Assembly: GCF_943736985.1 (NCBI RefSeq)
Contig: NZ_CALSFS010000001.1
Location: forward strand, 372,001 to 436,000
From: Clostridium sp. Marseille-Q2269
GTDB taxonomy: Bacteria; Bacillota; Clostridia; Clostridiales; Clostridiaceae
Direction of reading: 5' to 3'
DNA: 64,000 nt
The notes below the pieces were generated by a model. It saw nothing but the letters and a program-made list of their open reading frames with translations. It was not told where the DNA came from and did not search any database. The stretch's first letter is position 1, and every line of letters begins with the position of its first letter. The position numbers and the translations under genes were made by a program. Positions 9,740 to 19,395 of the stretch are shown one piece after another.

Positions 9740-10918
9740 TCATATTTTATTGTTTATAGCTTTTTCCATTCTATTTAAAGCTTCTTTTAACACACTTCTA
9801 GGACAAGCTATATTCATTCTTTCAAAACCTATAGCTTCCTCTCCAAATATATACCCTTCATCAAAAGCTACACCTGCTTCTTTTAGCATAAATTCTTCAA
9901 GCTTTTCTTTTGACATTTTTAATTGTCTACAATCTATCCATAAAAGATAGGTTCCCTCTGGTTCTATTACTTTTAGCATAGGTATTTTTTCTTCAATGAA
10001 TTTTTTTGCAAATTCTATATTTCCTTCTAAGTAATTTACTAATTCTTCCAGCCACTGTTCTCCATATTTATAAGCTGCCTCACAGGCTATATATGCAAAA
10101 ATGTTTAATCTTGATATTCCTATATTCTCCATGGTTATTTTAAATTCACTAATCAACTTCTCATTAGGTATTATGATATTTGATCCTTGAAGTCCTGCTA
10201 TATTAAAGGTTTTACTTGGGGCAGTACAAGTTATAGTTATATCTGCAAATTCCTTTGATATAGAAGCAAAAGGTATATGTTTATTAGGTTTGTATATTAA
10301 ATCCGAATGTATCTCATCTGAAATTACTAATACATTATGCTTTAAACAAAGATCTCCTACTTTTATAAGTTCTTCCTTTGTCCAAACTCTTCCTGTAGGA
10401 TTATGTGGACTACACAATACCATTATCTTTACTCTAGGATCTGAAAGCTTATTATCTAAATCATCAAAATCCATCTCATATTTTTCCCCATTAAATTTTA
10501 ATGGATTATTTACTATATGGCATCCATTATTGTTTATAGCTTTAAAAAATGGATAATATATAGGCCTTTGAAGCAATACTTTATCTCCTGAATGAGTAAA
10601 TGTTCTAATTATAGTGTTTGTAGCCATAACTATACCTGGTGTATTTGTTATCCATTCCTTTTTAATATTCCATCCATGCCTCTTTTTCATCCAATTTACA
10701 ACTTCTTCAAAATAACTTTCTGTGGTAGCTGTATAACCATAAATACCATGTTGAGCTCTTTTTATTATTTCTTCTTTTACTTCTGGAACTGTTTCAAAAT
10801 CCATATCAGCTATCCACATAGATATTACATCCTCATAACCAAAGGTTTCTTTATTAAAATTCCATTTACTGCAATTAGTGTTGTCCCTATTTATTATTTT
10901 ATCAAAATTATATTTCAT
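9740..10918 (-). CDS. MalY/PatB-family C-S beta-lyase (PLP aminotransferase fold)
   Basis: This 392-residue fold-type I PLP enzyme resembles MalY and PatB, which cleave cystathionine or cysteine to pyruvate, ammonia and a thiol. Visible features are SMWIADMDFETVPEV at the N terminus, CSPHNPTGRVW near residue 170, ISDEIHSDLIY, and the Schiff-base lysine in APSKTFNIAGLQGSN. The start is the ATG at 10918 after GGGGTG. The GTG three codons earlier overlaps that ribosome binding site. It is probably cotranscribed with the downstream ABC ATPase. An aminotransferase activity cannot be excluded from sequence alone. Confidence 0.88.
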   Translation of the reverse strand: MKYNFDKIINRDNTNCSKWNFNKETFGYEDVISMWIADMDFETVPEVKEEIIKRAQHGIYGYTATTESYFEEVVNWMKKRHGWNIKKEWITNTPGIVMATNTIIRTFTHSGDKVLLQRPIYYPFFKAINNNGCHIVNNPLKFNGEKYEMDFDDLDNKLSDPRVKIMVLCSPHNPTGRVWTKEELIKVGDLCLKHNVLVISDEIHSDLIYKPNKHIPFASISKEFADITITCTAPSKTFNIAGLQGSNIIIPNEKLISEFKITMENIGISRLNIFAYIACEAAYKYGEQWLEELVNYLEGNIEFAKKFIEEKIPMLKVIEPEGTYLLWIDCRQLKMSKEKLEEFMLKEAGVAFDEGYIFGEEAIGFERMNIACPRSVLKEALNRMEKAINNKI

Positions 10919-11256
10919 AACTATCACCCCATATAAAATTATTTTAAATATTTATATTTTAAAATTATTTTTAATGCTATAAAAATTTACTTAATTATAT
11001 TAAATTAATACCTTAATTACAAATATATTTTTTGTAACTACCGAAAGTATTATGATATTTCTGTTATTCTCATATATTTTTCATAATATCATAGTACATA
11101 AAATTAGTTAAATATAATTTATTTATAATAAATATTATATCTATTAATATTTATTATTTCATAGTTTACAATTGAATGCTACTAAATAATCTATATTACA
11201 GCCTTCTTTGTTTTTTAATAAAGTGTTTTTTAACACAATTAAAGCTTTTTATTAAT
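10919..11256. other. Intergenic region with two AT-rich hairpins
   Basis: This spacer upstream of the C-S lyase gene holds two inverted repeats. One spans 11047-11097 with 13-base arms, one mismatch and a 25-base loop. The other spans 11127-11155 with perfect 11-base arms and a seven-base loop. No gene is seen. The repeats may be operators or a structured leader, but base composition makes chance pairing common. Confidence 0.4.
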
Positions 11257-11299
11257 AGATAAAGCCTATAAGGTTTTAAATTCCTTATAGGCTTTATCT
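11257..11299 (-). terminator. Terminator after the DUF2804 gene
   Basis: A perfect 17-bp stem (AGATAAAGCCTATAAGG paired with its complement) with a nine-base loop lies 17 bases past the stop on the minus strand. Confidence 0.85.
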
Positions 11300-11315
11300 A
11301 AATTTATTATATTCT

Positions 11316-12350
11316 TTACCATTTAGCATAATGTTCTTCTACGGAGCCCTTTAAGGCTTCTATATTAATAATATTCCCCTCATTGTCTTTTATTTTACCA
11401 TAAAATTCACCTATTATTTGATGTACTGTAGATTTTAAAAATACTGCATCAGTCTTAGCAAGCCTATTATATATAGGCTTAAATTCAAGATATACTTTAT
11501 CAGATATTTCTGTCTTTAAGATCCAGGATTTCATAAGATTATTCTTATCATAATTATAAACTATACATTCATTTAATTTTAAAATCTTCCCATCTATAAA
11601 TAGACCATTTTCTGTGATTCCCGTTCCATCAGTCCACTTAGCACCTAAATTAAATCCTATAATTCTTCCATGCTGCTTTCCTGCGGCAGTAGCCCAATTC
11701 CACATAATTTTAAAAGGCCATATCCCTCTTCCAAAATCTAATCCAGCAAAACTATCTTTTTTATTAAATATATAAGTTTTATTATTTATCATAACTCTTC
11801 CTTCAACGGGTAAACAATTTTGCTTTGATGTAAATTGAAACTTATTTCTGCTCCAAGGTATTAATACATTTATAGTTTCCAGCTCCTGAAAACAAAGAAC
11901 ATTAAATTTAGCTGTAAGATTTCTCCCCATAAAATCTTTACAATGTATCAATATATTCATAGTTTCTAAGTATTTATTCCATTTAAAAAGTACCTGCAAT
12001 TTATCATTAGAAAACTCTACATTGTCAAAAACATTTTTTCCTATAGTACAACCTTTCCCCAAAGGCGTGATAACAGTTTTTTCAGCAAACTCTTTCGTAT
12101 TAAAATCATAAAAATATACAAAACTCATTGCTATATAGTCTAAATGTGCTATAGTGACAGAAAATAAGCAATCCTGGTTTATCATATACCAATAATTCCA
12201 CTTTTTCTTTCTAAAATTCTTCCCTCTAATATTACAATTAAATATAGGTTTCCTACTCCATCCTATACTTTCTTCATTTAATGTACCATTACTCTTACAT
12301 ATGTTCACTGGACTTATTATTTCTTTTTCACAGAAAAAATTCTTCCCCAT
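11316..12350 (-). CDS. DUF2804-family protein
   Basis: This 344-residue protein matches the DUF2804 family, whose function is unknown. Marks are the N-terminal NGTLNEESIGWSRKP segment, a central SFAGLDFGRGIWPFK segment, and a C-terminal GEFYGKIKDNEG region. It is tryptophan-rich and probably all-beta, with no signal peptide or membrane span. I favour the ATG at 12350 because GGTGGGGAATT precedes it and the family motif then begins at once. An ATG 14 codons upstream (12392) has a weaker context. It is followed by a strong terminator and has its own promoter region, so it is monocistronic. Confidence 0.75.
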   Translation of the reverse strand: MGKNFFCEKEIISPVNICKSNGTLNEESIGWSRKPIFNCNIRGKNFRKKKWNYWYMINQDCLFSVTIAHLDYIAMSFVYFYDFNTKEFAEKTVITPLGKGCTIGKNVFDNVEFSNDKLQVLFKWNKYLETMNILIHCKDFMGRNLTAKFNVLCFQELETINVLIPWSRNKFQFTSKQNCLPVEGRVMINNKTYIFNKKDSFAGLDFGRGIWPFKIMWNWATAAGKQHGRIIGFNLGAKWTDGTGITENGLFIDGKILKLNECIVYNYDKNNLMKSWILKTEISDKVYLEFKPIYNRLAKTDAVFLKSTVHQIIGEFYGKIKDNEGNIINIEALKGSVEEHYAKW

Positions 12351-12677
12351 TTTTAATAATTCCCCACCACCAATAAATTTTATAATATTCATACTAGTAA
12401 ATACCCACTGATTTTTTATTAGTCATATCTATACTAATTTATATAATATACAAAAATAAACTCTAATATAAAATTAATTAAACTCACAAAATGATTGTAA
12501 CACATAATACTTATATTTAAAAGATATTATGTTATACTTTTTTATAAATAAGCTATAGTACTTTCTTATTTTAACTTAATATAACTCATATTGGTTTCAT
12601 GTTAAGCTATAAATAAATATATTGCATTATTAATGATGATTAATATATTCATATTTCTTATACTATTAATTATTTTA
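12351..12677. other. Intergenic region with one imperfect hairpin
   Basis: An inverted repeat at 12497-12536 pairs 13-base arms with two mismatches around a 14-base loop and is followed on the plus strand by a T-run. No plus-strand gene ends here, so it may be a weak terminator for the DUF3298-type gene or a chance repeat. No coding sequence is seen. Confidence 0.35.
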
Positions 12678-13400
12678 TTATCTAAGTAATCTTTGTATAG
12701 GACTTACTGGTCCTAATAAATTTAATATATCTTTATATGGTATAGGTATCTGAAATAGGCCATATGCATATGGAGTATACTGATACACTGGATAATACAA
12801 TACTAATGAATCAGGAGTAAGATAAAATTGTTGATTAGGATCTAACCCCTTATATTCTTCTAGCATAGGAACATTATTTACCTTTATATATCCCCTAACT
12901 TTTTCTTCTAAAATAGGTTTGTAGTTTATTTTACTGGTAAAAAGATCACTTAACTTATAAATTTTCCCTGTGTCTAAATCAATATTTAAAGATGAGTATA
13001 ATGTAGATCCATGAGCTGCATTTGTATAATAGGTATACATACCAAATAGTATACTTAATATACATTTGTTATTTAATTTAACATCATAAAAACCTATAAC
13101 TTCTTCCACATTTATTTTACTAGGTATCAAAGCTTGCTGTTTAAATAAATTACTTACCTCATTAGCTATAGCTTCATTTACTAATTTTGATATAGGTTCG
13201 TCAGCCACCTCTTGTATAAAAGGATATGTTATTTTAAAATTTTTAGGTTGTAAATTTTGTTCACTTAAAGAAATAGCACCCATATTGCATTGTCTATGAT
13301 AGCCATTATATCCTCTACACATATTTCTCATAACTTGGTTATATCTATTCAAGTAACAAAATCTACACATACTATAACTATCAAAAGGTATAAAGTTCAT
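12678..13400 (-). CDS. DUF3298/DUF4163-type protein with Cys-rich N terminus
   Basis: This 240-residue protein has a cysteine-rich start (MCRFCYLNRYN, MCRGYNGYHRQC) and then a region like the paired DUF4163 and DUF3298 domains found in RsiV and PdaC. It contains TYYTNAAHGSTLYSSLNIDLDTGK and a C-terminal YYPVYQYTPYAYGLFQIPIPY segment. Most relatives are exported, but this copy has no signal peptide, so it is probably cytosolic or a spore component. That placement is inference. A TAGGAAAG ribosome binding site precedes the ATG. It forms its own transcription unit. Confidence 0.72.
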   Translation of the reverse strand: MNFIPFDSYSMCRFCYLNRYNQVMRNMCRGYNGYHRQCNMGAISLSEQNLQPKNFKITYPFIQEVADEPISKLVNEAIANEVSNLFKQQALIPSKINVEEVIGFYDVKLNNKCILSILFGMYTYYTNAAHGSTLYSSLNIDLDTGKIYKLSDLFTSKINYKPILEEKVRGYIKVNNVPMLEEYKGLDPNQQFYLTPDSLVLYYPVYQYTPYAYGLFQIPIPYKDILNLLGPVSPIQRLLR

Positions 13401-13908
13401 ATTATATCTTTCCTATATAATTAATTCTGTACCATTATATGTAATTACACATAATGTTGATACCTTATTTAAAAACTTATGTTATAATGTGTATTTTCTA
13501 ATGATAAATAAAATAATACATATATATAAAATAAAAGTAAGGAGATAAGTATTATACTTCTCTCCTTACTTTTATTCACTATTATTGGGGGTATATTTTA
13601 GAGGGATTGTTTTAATTATTAAATATATATACTATAATCATATTTTATTAAATATATCTTTTTAAATTAGTGAAGTTTTCTTCACAAAATTTAACTTATC
13701 ACTGATTATTTTCCAAATATGATATAATATATTTTAATTAATAATTATTATTTTTATTCATTATAATATTATTTTCAATAGTTTGCAATAATTTTTTTAT
13801 TTATTTTTTATATTTTAAATTTCATTTTTTATAATTACAATGTTTTATAATTGTAGAAAAAAATATAATGAAAAATTTATTTTTATATGAGATAGTTTTA
13901 TATGCTTC
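13401..13908. other. Long non-coding spacer between pyridoxal kinase and the DUF3298-type gene
   Basis: No open frame with a ribosome binding site is visible in these 508 bases. The region holds a strong hairpin at 13532-13574 (listed separately) and a short palindrome, GTGAAG-TTTT-CTTCAC, at 13670-13685. The strong hairpin is more than 330 bases from the kinase stop, so a small transcript ending there is possible but unproven. Confidence 0.4.
13532..13574. terminator. Hairpin/terminator far downstream of pyridoxal kinase
   Basis: The arms AAAAGTAAGGAGA and TCTCCTTACTTTT form a 13-bp stem with a loop of about 15 bases. Either strand could terminate. On the minus strand the nearest upstream gene is the kinase, about 335 bases away. 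Confidence 0.7.
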
Positions 13909-14745
13909 TTATATTAATCTTTTTAAGGCTTTTTCTAACATTATGCCATCTCTTTCATCATAATCATATTCCATACTAACTCTTATTCCATAATTTATAA
14001 AATCTACAGCTTTATCTACAGCATCTTTTATGTCTTCTTTGTTTAATAAGCTTCCTACAATTACACTAGTAAAAGCATCTCCTGTACCAGGATAGTTAGC
14101 ATTTAATTTATCAGCCTTTGCTATATAAAATTCTTTTTTTGTTTTATTATATGAGGCCGTAGCTATTATATTATCATATAATGGAACACTGGTTATTATA
14201 ACATTTTCTGGGCCCATATGGCTTAAACTTACAAGCATTTCTTTCACTTCTTTTTCAGAAACTTTATAGTGAGAACAATCCATATCTAAAAGATAGCAGG
14301 CTTCAGTATAATTAGGACTTATAACATGAGCCAATTTTATAAACTCTCTCATCTTATGAACCATATTATAATCTATAGCCGAATACAACTCACAATTATC
14401 TCCCATTACTGGATCTATAACCACCAGTGTATCTTCATTTTTAAAATATTTTATAAAATCTGATATTATATTTATTTGATCTACGGAACCTAAATACCCA
14501 CTATATATACAATCAAAACATAAATGTAATTGTTCCCAATGTTTTATATAATTTTGTAAATTACCAGTTAAATCTATTATTTCAGGATTACCAAATCCTC
14601 CTGTATGTGTAGATAAAACTGCTGTAGGAATGGGGCATACCTGAGATCCCATAAGAGATATTATAGGTATTACTGTAGTTAATGATGCTCTTCCATAACC
14701 TGATATATCTTGTATAGCTGCTACTTTTTTTGTATCTACTTTCAT
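13909..14745 (-). CDS. pdxK: Pyridoxal/pyridoxamine kinase (PdxK/PdxY type)
   Basis: This 278-residue ribokinase-family enzyme phosphorylates B6 vitamers to supply pyridoxal 5'-phosphate. Motifs are AIQDISGYGRASLTT at the start, LSTHTGGFGNP near residue 45, the VIDPVMGD segment near 115, and the NYPGTGDAFTS active-site motif near 230 with its catalytic aspartate. An AGGAGATGG ribosome binding site precedes the ATG. The gene stands alone. B6 salvage fits the several PLP-dependent amino acid reactions expected in this organism. An alternative hydroxymethylpyrimidine kinase role is less likely given the N-terminal motif. Confidence 0.88.
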   Translation of the reverse strand: MKVDTKKVAAIQDISGYGRASLTTVIPIISLMGSQVCPIPTAVLSTHTGGFGNPEIIDLTGNLQNYIKHWEQLHLCFDCIYSGYLGSVDQINIISDFIKYFKNEDTLVVIDPVMGDNCELYSAIDYNMVHKMREFIKLAHVISPNYTEACYLLDMDCSHYKVSEKEVKEMLVSLSHMGPENVIITSVPLYDNIIATASYNKTKKEFYIAKADKLNANYPGTGDAFTSVIVGSLLNKEDIKDAVDKAVDFINYGIRVSMEYDYDERDGIMLEKALKRLI

Positions 14746-15032
14746 ACATCCATCTCCTAAATCATCTCAATTAATATAATTTATATTTAAGTTATACTAA
14801 AATTAATATTTTTTCAACTGTACCCATACAATTTAAAAATTTTGTTGCTATATATCTTATAGTTTCACACTACGTATAATAATTTTACTTATCAACTATC
14901 ATGAACTTCAATGTCCGTATACTTATGTAATTATTTATTTATTTTCTATTTATTACATTCATTGTTATTTTTCTTTTTATTTTATGCTATAATTTTACTA
15001 GAATTAATACTAATTGAAAGGGGACTAACATA

Positions 15033-16826
15033 ATGAAAGTATCTGAAAGAATTACAAAATTAAGGGGTTTAATGGCAGAAAAAAATATTGATATGTACAT
15101 CGTACCTACTGCTGATTTTCATCAGAGTGAATACGTAGGGGAACATTTCAAAGCTAGAAAGTATATTACTGGTTTTTCTGGTTCTGCAGGAACTGCAGTT
15201 ATAACCCAAAATCATGCAGGTCTTTGGACAGATGGCAGGTATTTTATACAAGCTGAAAATCAATTAAAAGGAACTACTGTAGAATTATTTAAAATGGGAG
15301 AACCTGGAGTTCCAACAGTAGAAGAATATATAACAAACACACTTCCTGATAAAGGAACTCTTGGATTTGATGGTCGGGTTATTTCTATGGTAGATGGACA
15401 AACTTATGAAAAAATATTATCAAGAAAAAATGCCAATATCAACTATGACTGTGATCTAATTAATGATATATGGGAACATCGCTCACCACTTTCTGAGGAG
15501 CCAGCATTTGAACTTGATATAAAATACACTGGAGAATCTACTTCTTCTAAATTAAAACGTGTTAGAGAAGCAATGATGGCTGCAGGTACAAACGCACATG
15601 TTATTACATCTCTAGATGATATTGCTTGGATTCTTAATATTCGTGGAAACGATATCGAATTTTTCCCACTAATTTTGAGCTACCTTATTATTACAATGGA
15701 TGAAGTTCATCTATTTATAAATGAAGATAAATTAAGTGATAATATCAAATCAACTCTTAAGAAAAATGGTGTGTCATTTATACATCCATATAATGAAATA
15801 TATGAAGCAGTAAAAAAACTTAAAACTTCTGATATTGTTTTAGTTGATCCAGCTAGAATGAATTATGCATTATATAATAATATTCCAAAAGATGTGAAAA
15901 AAGTAGAAAAACGAAATCCATCTGTTCTATTTAAAGCTATTAAGAATCCAATTGAAATTAAGAATATTAAAAAAGCTCAAATAAAAGACGGAGTAGCTCA
16001 TACTAAATTTATGTACTGGCTTAAACATAGTATAGGTAAAGAAGTTATCACAGAAATAAGTGCTTCTAATAAACTAGATGAATTCCGAGCACAACAAGGA
16101 GGATTTATTCGCCCAAGTTTTGAACCTATTTCTTCATTTGGTGAGCATGCAGCTATAGTACACTATGCCCCAACTCCTGAAACAGATATAGAACTAAAAG
16201 AAGGTTCTTTATTCTTAACAGATACAGGTGCTGGTTTTTATGAAGGTTCTACAGATATTACAAGAACTTATGCATTAGGAGAAGTACCACAGATAATGAA
16301 GGATCATTTTACTATGACTGTTAATAGTAATCTTCACCTTGCTCATGCCAGATTCCTTTATGGCTGTAATGGAATGAACTTGGATATCCTTGCACGTGCT
16401 CCATTCTGGAATAGAGACTTAAACTTTAATCATGGTACAGGCCATGGTGTAGGATATTTAATGAACATCCATGAAGCACCAACTGGATTTAGATGGCAAT
16501 ACCGAGCAAACGAAACTCATCCTTTTGAAGAAGGAATGATTATTACTGACGAACCTGGTATATATATTGAAGGCTCACATGGAATTCGTATTGAAAATGA
16601 ACTTCTTGTATGTAAAGGCACAAAAAATGAATACGGCCAATTCATGTACTTTGAACCAATTAGCTATGTGCCTATAGATTTAGACGCAATAAATCCTGAT
16701 CTTATGACTATAGAAGAAAAACAATGGTTAGATGAATATCATACATCTGTATATGACACTATATCACCATATCTAGATGAGAATGAAAAAGAATGGTTAA
16801 AAGAGTATACTAGAAATATTTCTTAG
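15033..16826 (+). CDS. Xaa-Pro aminopeptidase (M24B aminopeptidase P)
   Basis: This 597-residue cytosolic metallopeptidase removes N-terminal residues that precede proline. It has the long three-domain form, with two creatinase-like N-terminal domains (about 1-310) and a C-terminal pita-bread domain. Dinuclear metal ligands are visible in DTGAGFYEGSTDIT (two Asp), NHGTGHGVGY (His), ITDEPG (Glu) and IRIENEL (Glu). The start follows AAAGGGGAC. The peptide transporter gene begins 59 bases downstream, so the pair imports and then digests proline-containing peptides, as expected in a proteolytic fermenter. Confidence 0.95.
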   Translation: MKVSERITKLRGLMAEKNIDMYIVPTADFHQSEYVGEHFKARKYITGFSGSAGTAVITQNHAGLWTDGRYFIQAENQLKGTTVELFKMGEPGVPTVEEYITNTLPDKGTLGFDGRVISMVDGQTYEKILSRKNANINYDCDLINDIWEHRSPLSEEPAFELDIKYTGESTSSKLKRVREAMMAAGTNAHVITSLDDIAWILNIRGNDIEFFPLILSYLIITMDEVHLFINEDKLSDNIKSTLKKNGVSFIHPYNEIYEAVKKLKTSDIVLVDPARMNYALYNNIPKDVKKVEKRNPSVLFKAIKNPIEIKNIKKAQIKDGVAHTKFMYWLKHSIGKEVITEISASNKLDEFRAQQGGFIRPSFEPISSFGEHAAIVHYAPTPETDIELKEGSLFLTDTGAGFYEGSTDITRTYALGEVPQIMKDHFTMTVNSNLHLAHARFLYGCNGMNLDILARAPFWNRDLNFNHGTGHGVGYLMNIHEAPTGFRWQYRANETHPFEEGMIITDEPGIYIEGSHGIRIENELLVCKGTKNEYGQFMYFEPISYVPIDLDAINPDLMTIEEKQWLDEYHTSVYDTISPYLDENEKEWLKEYTRNIS

Positions 16827-16885
16827 CCCTAGGTTGTAAAAATACTTTATAACCCTAACCAATAATAGAAAGAAGGTATTCAATA

Positions 16886-18283
16886 ATGGTAGAAAAAAGG
16901 CAAAAACATCCTATTGGTTTATCATTATTAAACATATCTATAGCTCTACAGAGCTATGCAGGTTATGCGGTGTCCTCCATATTAATACTATTCTTCACAT
17001 CAGACATTAGTAAGAATGGTTTAGGCTTAAGCGTTACAAAAGCAGCTTCTATAATCGGCCTATATCAAGGAGTTAATTATATGGGCTCTCTTGTTGGAGG
17101 ATATATTACTGATAAATGGCTAGGAATTCAGAAATCACTAGCTCTAGGTTCTTTTTTAACTGCCTGCGGATATTTAGTTCTGTTTTTTGCAAAACCTAAC
17201 ATTGGAAGTATATGGTTGGGACTTATAGTCTTGATTATAGCAGGAGCATTTTTTAAAGGTCAAATTAGTACCCTTGTTGGTTCACTTTATGGCAAAAATG
17301 AGTTATCAAAAAAAGATGCTGCTTATAGCATATTCTATATGTTCATAAATATTGGTTCTTTCTTTGGACCTATAATTGCAGGATTTATCTCTGATAAATG
17401 GTTTGCTAAAGTAGCCGCTAACGGGGAAGTTGCAGCATATGGTTATAAATATATTTTTCTTATGTGTGCTATTGTAATGATATTTGTATGTGGTTTAATC
17501 CTAATCTTATCTCCAAAATGGCTAGGAGATATCGGGAAATATCCAGTATCAAAAACTGAAACTAAGATAGATTCTTCAGAATCTGAAAAAGAAGCCACAA
17601 ACCTTCCTTTAACACGTATAGAAAAAAATCGTATCAAGGCTATGATTGTTATGTTCCTATTTGTAATCATATTCTGGTCAGCTTGGTATCAAACTGCCAC
17701 CTCCTTTTCTTTATTGGCAGATAAACTAGTAAACAGAAAATTTGGTGGATTTACAATGCCAGTACCTTGGCTTACTTCTGTTAATGCAATCTTTTGCGTG
17801 GTATTCTCTCCAATACTTGCAAATATATGGGTAAAACTTTCAAATACTAAAAAGGGAGACTTATCTGTTCCTACTAAGATGGGCTTTGGGCTGATCTTAG
17901 CTGGAGCTTCCTTTATTACCTTGATCCTAGGTATATCTACTCTTGGAGGTGTCACAGACGGAAGCAAGCAAATGAATATACTATTTATTATTGTAGCTTA
18001 CTTCTTATTGACATTAGGTGAACTTTTCCTATCCCCAATCGGAATGGCAATGTTCAATAAACTAGCTCCTGCAAAATATGGTTCCTTTGCAATGGGCGCA
18101 TGGTATCTAAGTTTCTTCTTTTCAAATTTAATTTCTGGCAGACTTGCAGGGTTCACAGATACCATGGGATACACAGAAATCTTCGGCTTCATAGCCGGTG
18201 TTGTAATTGTATTTGGTGTAATACTTATTTTGTTACGAAATGGTTTATTAAGACTTATGTCTTTAGACGAGTTTGAGAAGTAA
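16886..18283 (+). CDS. POT/PTR2-family proton-coupled peptide transporter
   Basis: This 465-residue major-facilitator membrane protein has about 12-14 hydrophobic segments. It would import di- and tripeptides with protons (DtpT type). Family marks are GGYITDKWLGIQKSLALGS near residue 70, a FYMFINIGSFFGPIIAG segment near 150 and a C-terminal GELFLSPIGMAMFNKLAP segment. An AGAAGG ribosome binding site precedes the ATG. It is the second gene of a two-gene operon with the Xaa-Pro aminopeptidase and is followed by a strong terminator. Confidence 0.93.
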   Translation: MVEKRQKHPIGLSLLNISIALQSYAGYAVSSILILFFTSDISKNGLGLSVTKAASIIGLYQGVNYMGSLVGGYITDKWLGIQKSLALGSFLTACGYLVLFFAKPNIGSIWLGLIVLIIAGAFFKGQISTLVGSLYGKNELSKKDAAYSIFYMFINIGSFFGPIIAGFISDKWFAKVAANGEVAAYGYKYIFLMCAIVMIFVCGLILILSPKWLGDIGKYPVSKTETKIDSSESEKEATNLPLTRIEKNRIKAMIVMFLFVIIFWSAWYQTATSFSLLADKLVNRKFGGFTMPVPWLTSVNAIFCVVFSPILANIWVKLSNTKKGDLSVPTKMGFGLILAGASFITLILGISTLGGVTDGSKQMNILFIIVAYFLLTLGELFLSPIGMAMFNKLAPAKYGSFAMGAWYLSFFFSNLISGRLAGFTDTMGYTEIFGFIAGVVIVFGVILILLRNGLLRLMSLDEFEK

Positions 18284-18320
18284 TTCTCTTTAATAAATAT
18301 ATTTAATATTATAAATAAAC

Positions 18321-18356
18321 AACAGACTATAGTTATTGCTAACTGCTATAGTCTGT
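18321..18356 (+). terminator. Terminator of the aminopeptidase/peptide transporter operon
   Basis: A perfect 12-bp stem (AACAGACTATAG and CTATAGTCTGTT) lies about 38 bases after the stop and is followed by ATTTT. Confidence 0.85.
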
Positions 18357-18469
18357 TATTTTATATATAAAGTTACTAAAAGTAGCATTATATATTAGTA
18401 ATTTTAGGTCACATATATGTGTTATAATAAAGATTAAAATATTTTTGTACATAAACATAATATTTATGT

Positions 18470-18498
18470 TTGTTTATTTCTTAATAATATGTTATAAT
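18470..18498 (+). promoter_or_regulatory. Promoter of the cold shock gene
   Basis: TTGTTT at 18470 and TATAAT at 18493 are spaced by 17 bases. The predicted leader is about 50 bases. Just upstream, at 18410-18421, lies the perfect palindrome CACATATATGTG. Confidence 0.5.
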
Positions 18499-18553
18499 AA
18501 TAGAATAAAATTTAATTAGTAAAGCATAATGTTTTACACTAGGAGGTCAATCA

Positions 18554-18757
18554 ATGAAAACTGGAACAGTAAAATGGTTTAACTCAGAAAAAGGATTTGG
18601 ATTTATCGAAGTAGAAGGTGAAAAAGATGTGTTCGTTCACTTCTCAGCAATCCAAGGAGATGAACCAAGAAAAAACCTTGAAGAAGGACAAAAGGTTGAA
18701 TTCGAAGTAGAAGAAGGTCAAAAAGGTCCTCAAGCTGCTAATGTTATAAAGCTATAA
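18554..18757 (+). CDS. Cold shock protein (CspA family)
   Basis: This 67-residue single OB-fold RNA chaperone binds single-stranded RNA and DNA in the cytosol. It carries RNP1 (KGFGFIEV, residues 15-22) and RNP2 (VFVHFSAI, about residues 27-34), plus the [18 protein letters not shown] terminus found in nearly all family members. An ATAGGAGG-like site (CTAGGAGGTCA) precedes the ATG. Codon use is that of a highly expressed gene. It is monocistronic and ends at a short GC-rich terminator. Which paralog it is cannot be told. Confidence 0.97.
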   Translation: MKTGTVKWFNSEKGFGFIEVEGEKDVFVHFSAIQGDEPRKNLEEGQKVEFEVEEGQKGPQAANVIKL

Positions 18758-18792
18758 TATAACTTTGTAATATATAAATAGCAAATACCACG

Positions 18793-18816
18793 CCACCTTT
18801 ATTAAGGTGGTTTTTA
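18793..18816 (+). terminator. Terminator after the cold shock gene
   Basis: CCACCTT and AAGGTGG form a seven-bp stem with a four-base loop, followed by TTTTTAT. Confidence 0.9.
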
Positions 18817-18900
18817 TATTATATACAATTTTTATTAAACTTTTATAAAGCTCACCAAATCTTTGCTTAAAAATAGTTTAGTATAAGGAGAGTAGTATTA

Positions 18901-19395
18901 ATGAAAAAAAATTATAACATGAAAAAGACCATAGCTATGAAAGGCTTTATCTCTGAATTTGGAGAAATTTTTTCTGAAAAAGCAAAAGAAAGATTGTTAG
19001 AATTAGAAATAAGAACTGTTTTAACAAGAAATGAACACAGAAACAAACTGGATATAAAACATGTGGAGCACACTAAGTATCCTTGTAATGATCTAAATGG
19101 CAAAAATCTTGAAAAAGAATATTCTTATGGACAATTTGTAATTGAAGATAATAATTTATATTTTAGTGATAGTTGTATAGAAAATGAACGAGTTATGCAA
19201 TCACCAGTAGTAGATAAAATATATAAATCTCTAGATGATATAGATATGCTTATAAATGAAGATACAACAGCAAAGAAAATAGATGATACTAACATTGATT
19301 ATGTAATAGATTCTCTATTAGAAGCCTGTCCAGAAGTATCTCAAAGATATTTAAAAATTGTCCATGAAATGTTAGCTAATGAAAAAAATAATTAA
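18901..19395 (+). CDS. Hypothetical protein, unknown function
   Basis: This 164-residue soluble, charged protein is not recognised. It has no signal peptide, membrane span or obvious motif. The N-terminal region is lysine-rich and helical. A stretch of mixed composition in the middle (KHVEHTKYPCNDLNG) may be a beta segment, and the C-terminal third is acidic. A good AAGGAGAG ribosome binding site precedes the ATG. It lies between the cold shock gene terminator and its own terminator, so it is a separate unit. It may be clostridium-specific. Confidence 0.75.
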   Translation: MKKNYNMKKTIAMKGFISEFGEIFSEKAKERLLELEIRTVLTRNEHRNKLDIKHVEHTKYPCNDLNGKNLEKEYSYGQFVIEDNNLYFSDSCIENERVMQSPVVDKIYKSLDDIDMLINEDTTAKKIDDTNIDYVIDSLLEACPEVSQRYLKIVHEMLANEKNN

